In this document: positions 58,476 through 64,000 of the stretch, in pieces
Numbering within the stretch: the first letter of the stretch is position 1
Layout of the letters: every line of letters starts with the position of its first letter
NCBI GenBank assembly: GCA_037178975.1
Contig: JASJZH010000005.1
Coordinates: forward strand, 2,046,001-2,110,000
From: Oscheius tipulae
Taxonomy: Eukaryota; Nematoda; Chromadorea; Rhabditida; Rhabditidae
Reading direction: 5' to 3'
DNA: 64,000 bases
Translations under genes and position numbers: made by a program
Notes under the pieces: generated by a model
Seen by the model: the letters and a program-made list of their open reading frames with translations, nothing else
What the model was told of the DNA's origin: nothing
Database searches by the model: none

Positions 58476-61400
58476 ATGGTCGATTTGCTCACAATACACA
58501 AGACCCAGTCGGAGCTGAAGGAGACGAAACAGGAGCTCGACAGGCTCCGACAGGAGAATGATGACCTGAAGAGACGGCTCAGCTCGACGGCTAATATCAC
58601 AGGTTAGTGGAGGGGATTTTTAATTTTGGGTATCTGTTCTTTGAAGCCAAATACAACAGAGCAGCGAAAATAGTTGTTTGGTTGATATATTGAGATTTTG
58701 AAACATTGTGGTAGTCATGATACATAGGCTCGTGATGTACTGTTAGTAAACCATAGCTGTTGGGCAGCCCCGGTAAGGGACAGTAGGCAGCGGTTTCAAC
58801 TTCTCTAAATGAACTCTGCTACAAATAGATCATCGCAAAAATCCATCCTTTCTCTTATCTAAACAGGGAAACAGTAGCGGGGTTTCTCTCTAGGACCACT
58901 AACATTCACCCTCAACGCACAATTACCACCAGAGACGGGCGGTATGCCGAATTACGGGGCGGGCCGGTCTGAGCTCAAAGCTTTGTACCTGGATCAGGCC
59001 CAAATTGTTTTTTTTTTTCAACTTTTTCGTGTATTTTCGACGCAAAAACGTGGAAGCACAAAAGTAGACTGACACTTGTGAGTATCAAAAATATTGGAAT
59101 TGTCGTTTTGGGAAATTACTGTATTCGTCGGAAATTTAAATGTTCACTCGTTTTAAAAGTTCCTCTGCTTCAACGTCAGTGCCAGACTGGACTGAATGAG
59201 CTGTTTGTAACAGTAAAAATGAGTGCGCAAACTTTGGGAGGACCGTCGCAATAGTCAACTTTTCTTTTCTTATCAAACGAGTGAAACAATTGATAAAGCG
59301 GATATTGCACGTTTGCTAGGAAACTTAAAGAAGGGGGGAGGAGATGTATTTGCAGCAGGAGTTGAAAAAGTGAATACAAATTCAGACATCGTCACGAATG
59401 CCATTGGAACAACCCTCCAGCCAGCTTATGAAACGATAACAAACTTGGAGGATGAGGTCAGGAGGCTCAATGAGAAAGGTGAGAGTTTCGGAGGGCCCAA
59501 AGAATACAACGTTTTCAGTGAAACTGCTCCAGACAACAGCTCCCGAAAAGAGTGCGCTTACTGAAACGGTAAGTATACATCTATCGTAGTACTTACGGGA
59601 CTTCAGCATTTGGAAAAAAGCTAGAGATTGAAATAAAAAAGTAAAAGTTTTGAAACTTTGAAACTTTTGTGCTTCATCGATAGGATAACGGGGAGAGCCG
59701 TTGAATTCGGGGTGCTTCCCAGGTGTCCCTAGCTTGTAGGTCTACTGTAACATCTGTTTGCTGTTTCATTTTCTGTCTAATCATAGCCGTTCTGCGTACA
59801 ATAAACGCTGTAGGACTTCTATTATACGCGTAGAAGCCAAACCCAAAAAGAATACAATAAAAGAAGCAAATGATCCGTTTTGCCTTTCTGTTTCACATTC
59901 TGACTGAAGAGCAACTTCATTCGAGACAATAATCGTTCAGTTGCTAGCGTTGGACCTGATGCAGTTTTTTGAAAATTGGCATACAATTTCGCGTAACTGA
60001 AAGTACGGAACGTCAAACTTCTGCATCGGCTCTAGTGTTGTCGGGTACATATTGTAGACACCGGATAGCGTCAATATTGTTCAGATCTTTCAACTCTATC
60101 ATAAAAGCTGCTATCTTGTCAAATTCCAATCGACATACTGATGACGATATATAAAAATACAACAGTAGATACTGGTCCTGGTCTTCCCCTATTTTGTATT
60201 GTTTTACCTTCTGTCTATACGTATCCATTTAACTCATCTCAATCTTTTCTCCTCTCTTTCAACAGAAGAAAAAAATACAAAAACAGGTAGATTGAGCGGG
60301 GAAGAGTGGCAGAGCCGGACGCTTCAGAAATGTTCCAGGCAAAAATTTTCTAACGCGCATTCTGAGTAGCAAGTTTACTATAAAACAACAAGAAACTTTC
60401 AGGTCCTGGTCCTCGGCGGCTACGCGAACGGTCACGATTACAGTGACAAGCTCTATCTCCTTGACAACGACTCAACCTCTTGGAAACAACTGTCTCTGTC
60501 TCTTCCGTATTCTACCCGCTACCACGGCGCAGTCTGCCTCAAAAAAATCCTCTACGTTTTTGGCGGGAGTCTACAAGGACGAAGTTGTAACTTTCTCCAT
60601 CGATTAACCAAGGAATTCCAATGGGAGCGGCTGACGGACATGGTGGACAAGAGACGGTACATCTCGAACAGCAGTGTGACTCTGAATGGATGCATTTGGG
60701 CCATTGGAGGCAAAAATGATAAGAATGAGGATCTGAAGACGGTCGAGAAGTATGATCCGGATACGAAGGCTTGGGTTCTGATGCAGTGAGTTTTGACGTT
60801 TTCTGTGTTTGGCAATGATAGGCTCTGGGTAAATGTTTTTGCTCAGGCGAAGCCCAGAAAATCAAAGTAACCTATAATTCCACAACAAAGTGAAGAATAT
60901 GTGGCACGAGCCTCGAGTACATATAAAAATTTATAATGGTTTCAGAGCTCAAAATGTTATTTTTCTAGTGAGATACCCTAATTTTGCAAGAAGAATTCAT
61001 CAGAAAAGTGGAATCCATTGTGTACAGTGCATATAAAAAACCAGTGAAACACAGAAATACTTCATCTCTGTTTTCATCTTTTCTACTTTCATGACAAAGT
61101 GATAAGGCTCTGGATGAGAGGTAGAAATGGATAATCTCTCTCTTTTCTTGTGAAATATTATTAGTTTGCAAAGCCCGATCGCTTATACACAGAGAATTCT
61201 ACCTTCACCGGGGCTTTGAAAGATATAAAAAACAAAGACAAAAAGGTACAGAGAGCCAGAGGCGATTGAACTTCTTGTTGAATCTTTTAGGTTTCAAGAG
61301 GATATATAAGAAAACAGCATGATTTGAACTTGGTTCAGCGTTTTACCCGAAAAAATTATTGAACTCCGATCGAAAGTTGCTTCTCTCAGAGGGGTCTCAT

Positions 61401-62444
61401 TAGTTTTCAAAGGTATCAATTAGTAATGCGTTGCATCATCGCCATATACCGAAGCCTTGAAACTTTTTCAGTCCCACCTCAAAAGCTCTTTTCGTGTTTC
61501 CTGTTTCAAAACAAAGTTATGAGGAAACTTGCTGTGTCGCAAAATGGAGTAAAACTGGAAGATGTCAGATCCTCAGAGGAAGTTGTGTTTTTTAATAGAA
61601 TCTGATTTCTTTACCTCTATCAGCCCAACAATTGGGTAGCAATCAAACTGTCTACCTTTACCGGAACGTTGAAACCTGTAAAAACCAAAAAACAAGACGC
61701 AAAGAGAAGAATTGGCAAAACCTCGTTGAACTTGTTGCATGGCTCTAATTTTCCAGTCTAAATTATAAGAGGTTCTGCTGATCTTGAAATATAAGCGCCA
61801 TATCCCCCTAGAAAGCTGCGGTTTCCAGAGAGAACAACATACTTTTCGACATTCACAAAAGAGACGAATTTATTAACATCTTCTATATATACCTTGAAAC
61901 CTAATAATAAAATCACCTAATTTCTAGAGACATGCGCCAAGCCCGTTTCAACGCCGCCGCCACCGTCATTAAGGGCAAGATCTACGTCTGTGGCGGTGCC
62001 TCAAACGGGGATCTGGCCATCGCAACCGTCGAATTCTATGACCCTCATAGCGGGGTTTGGACCTACCTCAGTTCGATGCCATTCTCTCGCTACAACTTGG
62101 CCCTCATAGCAGACTACACTACCTTGATCGTCCTCGGTGGTCGTGACTGTGACCAAAAAACTGTCGGGACCTGCTGGAAGTTGAACATTTCGGATCTGAA
62201 ATCCGATTGGAAGCCGATGAAACTTATGGCTACCCCCAGATGCATGTTCACTGCCTTCAAGAGGGCGGACCGGATCCATGTTGCCGGGGGATATGACGGA
62301 CAGAAATGGCTGAAGACGGTCGATGTTTTTGATGGAGAGAAATGGACAGCGGGACCGGAAATGCCTGTACAATTGAGTGCCATGGCCTCGGTCTCATTGC
62401 CTAATCGACTGGCGGTAGAGTTGACAGAGCGATTTACGAAGTGA
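58476..62444 (+). CDS. coiled-coil plus kelch-repeat protein
   Basis: Exon 1 (58476-58600) encodes MVDLLTIHKTQSELKETKQE and more heptad sequence (LDRLRQENDDLKRRL). A middle exon near 59250-59479 has AIGTTLQPAYETITNLEDEV (further coiled coil), followed by a short exon (KLLQTTAPEKSALTE). The kelch part uses two exons, 60402-60786 and 61930-62444. It comprises six blades, each with a GG pair: VLVLGGYANG, ILYVFGGS, CIWAIGGKND, KIYVCGGASNG, LIVLGGRDC and IHVAGGYDG. The stop is at 62442. No BTB domain is seen, so it is not a standard CUL3 adaptor. The partner is unknown. The 1.1-kb intron between blades 3 and 4 contains internal degenerate duplications. Confidence 0.8.
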
Positions 62445-64000
62445 TGAAAGGAGAAAAATGATCTATATTTATTTGTGAGACGAAGCTATAATGTATCTAT
62501 TTGTGAATTTGAATGAAGAGTTATTTGGGAGGGAAAACTAGTATGCTTTGATGAGATGAATAGATTCCAGTATCGCTCACCATACCAGTCCCGCTCCCCA
62601 CAGATCACGGAGCTTACAATTTTATGATTTTGCCAGTATGGACAGTTCTCGACCCAGCCCGAGATTATAGTCAGGTTTAATAAGAATCCAGTGCGGCAGA
62701 TTGGATGTGGAAAACGAGCAGGGAAGCGACAAGAACTATCTTCCTATCTAAATCTGCAGCATTTATTCATCGTTTAAAACATGAGAACTGACTTTTCCCT
62801 TTTGAAAGCTACTCCCACAACTGATAGTGAACATTTCATGCGAATTACTTGGAGAAAATAGACAGAGAAAGACGTGAAGTTTTTGAATCGTCATGATACC
62901 GCTACGTATATGACCATGTAGACTGTCTCGCTTGTCTCACTATCTCATTCTGAATTCAGAACAAAGTTTTGAGAGCGCACACAACAGTGCAACCAGACGC
63001 TGCGGCATAAGTTAGAGAGGACGTAGCTGAACGACTGAGTCAGCAATATCAATCAACGGGATAAACAATCAGATGAATCTTCAAAAAAACAGTTGATGGA
63101 ACAGTCTAAACTACAGAACTGAACCGCAGACATTCTCGGAAGAAAATTGTCGTGATGGAGCAGATCGTCCTCTCCTGGCTTGTGAATGTGTCCCATTCAT
63201 GGCTAATGAGAAGATCTCTTGTCATGATGAAAAAGATCACTAAAGAGATTTGTGTGCAGTTCGTTGTGAACATCTCCATTTGCTCAAAAATTCCCTCTTG
63301 AAGCAGCCTAGAATAATTGTAGATCCGTTAGTTGAGCAGAATACGATCTGTGAAAAGTGATAACGATCAGAAGGATGAGGAGGCGAAGCATCCATTTGTT
63401 TGATGAGCGAGATTTAGGCGAAGAACAAGGGAAAGAAAGGTTTTAAAACTACTGCCATCTAAATCTTAAAAAATAAAAAGGAGACACAGTGTTCATTTGT
63501 ATTCAGCATTGGAATAAGGCAAGGAATTGGTTGCACAGGTTTGACTAAAATAACTGGCGAAATAGATCTATTAATAACATAACTAAAAAAGTTAACTTGT
63601 TGTGACATCTATGAACATTTTTAAAGTAAATTCATAAATGTGTTCTGCAGTAGTTCACAATTACCCAAAGGTGGCCGAACTTTGCTAATAAGTCCTCGCT
63701 TTCGCTGGAAAAGATGATGTCAGAATAAAGCGACTCTCCATGGCAATCGACATGTTCCTCCGGAAAGAAGGTCCTGATCAAGCAGCCGCTCTCTCAGTCG
63801 CCCCAACAAAATTGTCACTGCTCAAAAAAGGTGTGTTTATCTTTGAGCTGTTCTAAATCGATTTTCACGCATGTAGATACATTTATTTTGATGTGAAAAC
63901 ATATTAGTTCTTCTGATGAATAAACTCTTTTACACCAAAACCGTTTTCTAAAGATTCTGAAAAGTTGGTTATCAATAAACATTTGGGCTGAAATCTAGGC
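62445..64000. other. 3' flank; mostly noncoding
   Basis: A + strand open block around 63110-63230 (NCRDGADRPLLACECVPFM) is Cys-containing but stops quickly. A block at about 63729-63829 (KRLSMAIDMFLRKEGPDQAA.., donor GTGTGT) could be one exon of a gene that runs past the window. Neither is secure. Confidence 0.25.

Overview
The window looks like nuclear DNA of a rhabditid-type nematode. Its genes carry many very short introns (about 38-50 bp) with TTTCAG-type acceptors, several start codons sit just after an acceptor-like TTTCAG or CTCAG (as expected for spliced-leader trans-splicing), and the families present are typical of worms: a worm-type CK1 kinase, UGT, CYP4-like P450, C-type lectin, CUB, serpentine receptor and divergent nuclear hormone receptor. 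All gene models were assembled by eye from splice phase and protein similarity recalled from memory; no search was run.

Layout. 0.3-4.5 kb (+ strand): a secreted-type VWA protein, a CK1-family kinase and a small protein with an almost textbook 4E-BP eIF4E-binding motif. 5.1-14.2 kb (- strand): a membrane-anchored two-KH protein (TDRKH/PAPI-like), a complete UDP-glycosyltransferase and a complete CYP4-like P450. Between the last two lies a 336-bp inverted duplication. 15-18.1 kb (+): three small unrecognised genes. 18.1-19.4 kb (-): a two-domain C-type lectin. 20-20.8 kb: decayed pieces of a serpentine receptor and of a CDC48 N-domain.

21.9-32.5 kb is a large Helitron on the - strand. It has a Rep/PIF1-helicase gene, an extra coiled-coil ORF, a recognisable TCTCTACTA-type 5' end and a 3' hairpin plus CTGA end. 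A young LTR retrotransposon, with two 409-bp LTRs about 99% identical, is nested in the helicase domain. The LTR element itself lacks RT, RNase H and the integrase core.

32.8-35.8 kb (-): a protein with about 14 AT-hooks, many encoded one per exon. 37.1-37.7 kb (-): D-aminoacyl-tRNA deacylase. 38.7-45.5 kb (+): MSH6, with the mitochondrial ribosomal protein gene mrpl-49 nested antisense in its first intron. 47.8-52.5 kb (+): a nuclear hormone receptor followed by two further candidate terminal exons that resemble its own last coding exon. 53.4-57.4 kb (-): a small membrane protein, a lectin/CUB gene, a non-LTR retrotransposon fragment, a broken second lectin/CUB copy and a 5'-truncated mariner-like (DD37D) transposon. 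58.5-62.4 kb (+): a coiled-coil/kelch protein. The last 1.5 kb is mostly noncoding with one possible exon.

The host genes are mostly independent housekeeping or environmental-response genes; no operon with tight spacing is evident.
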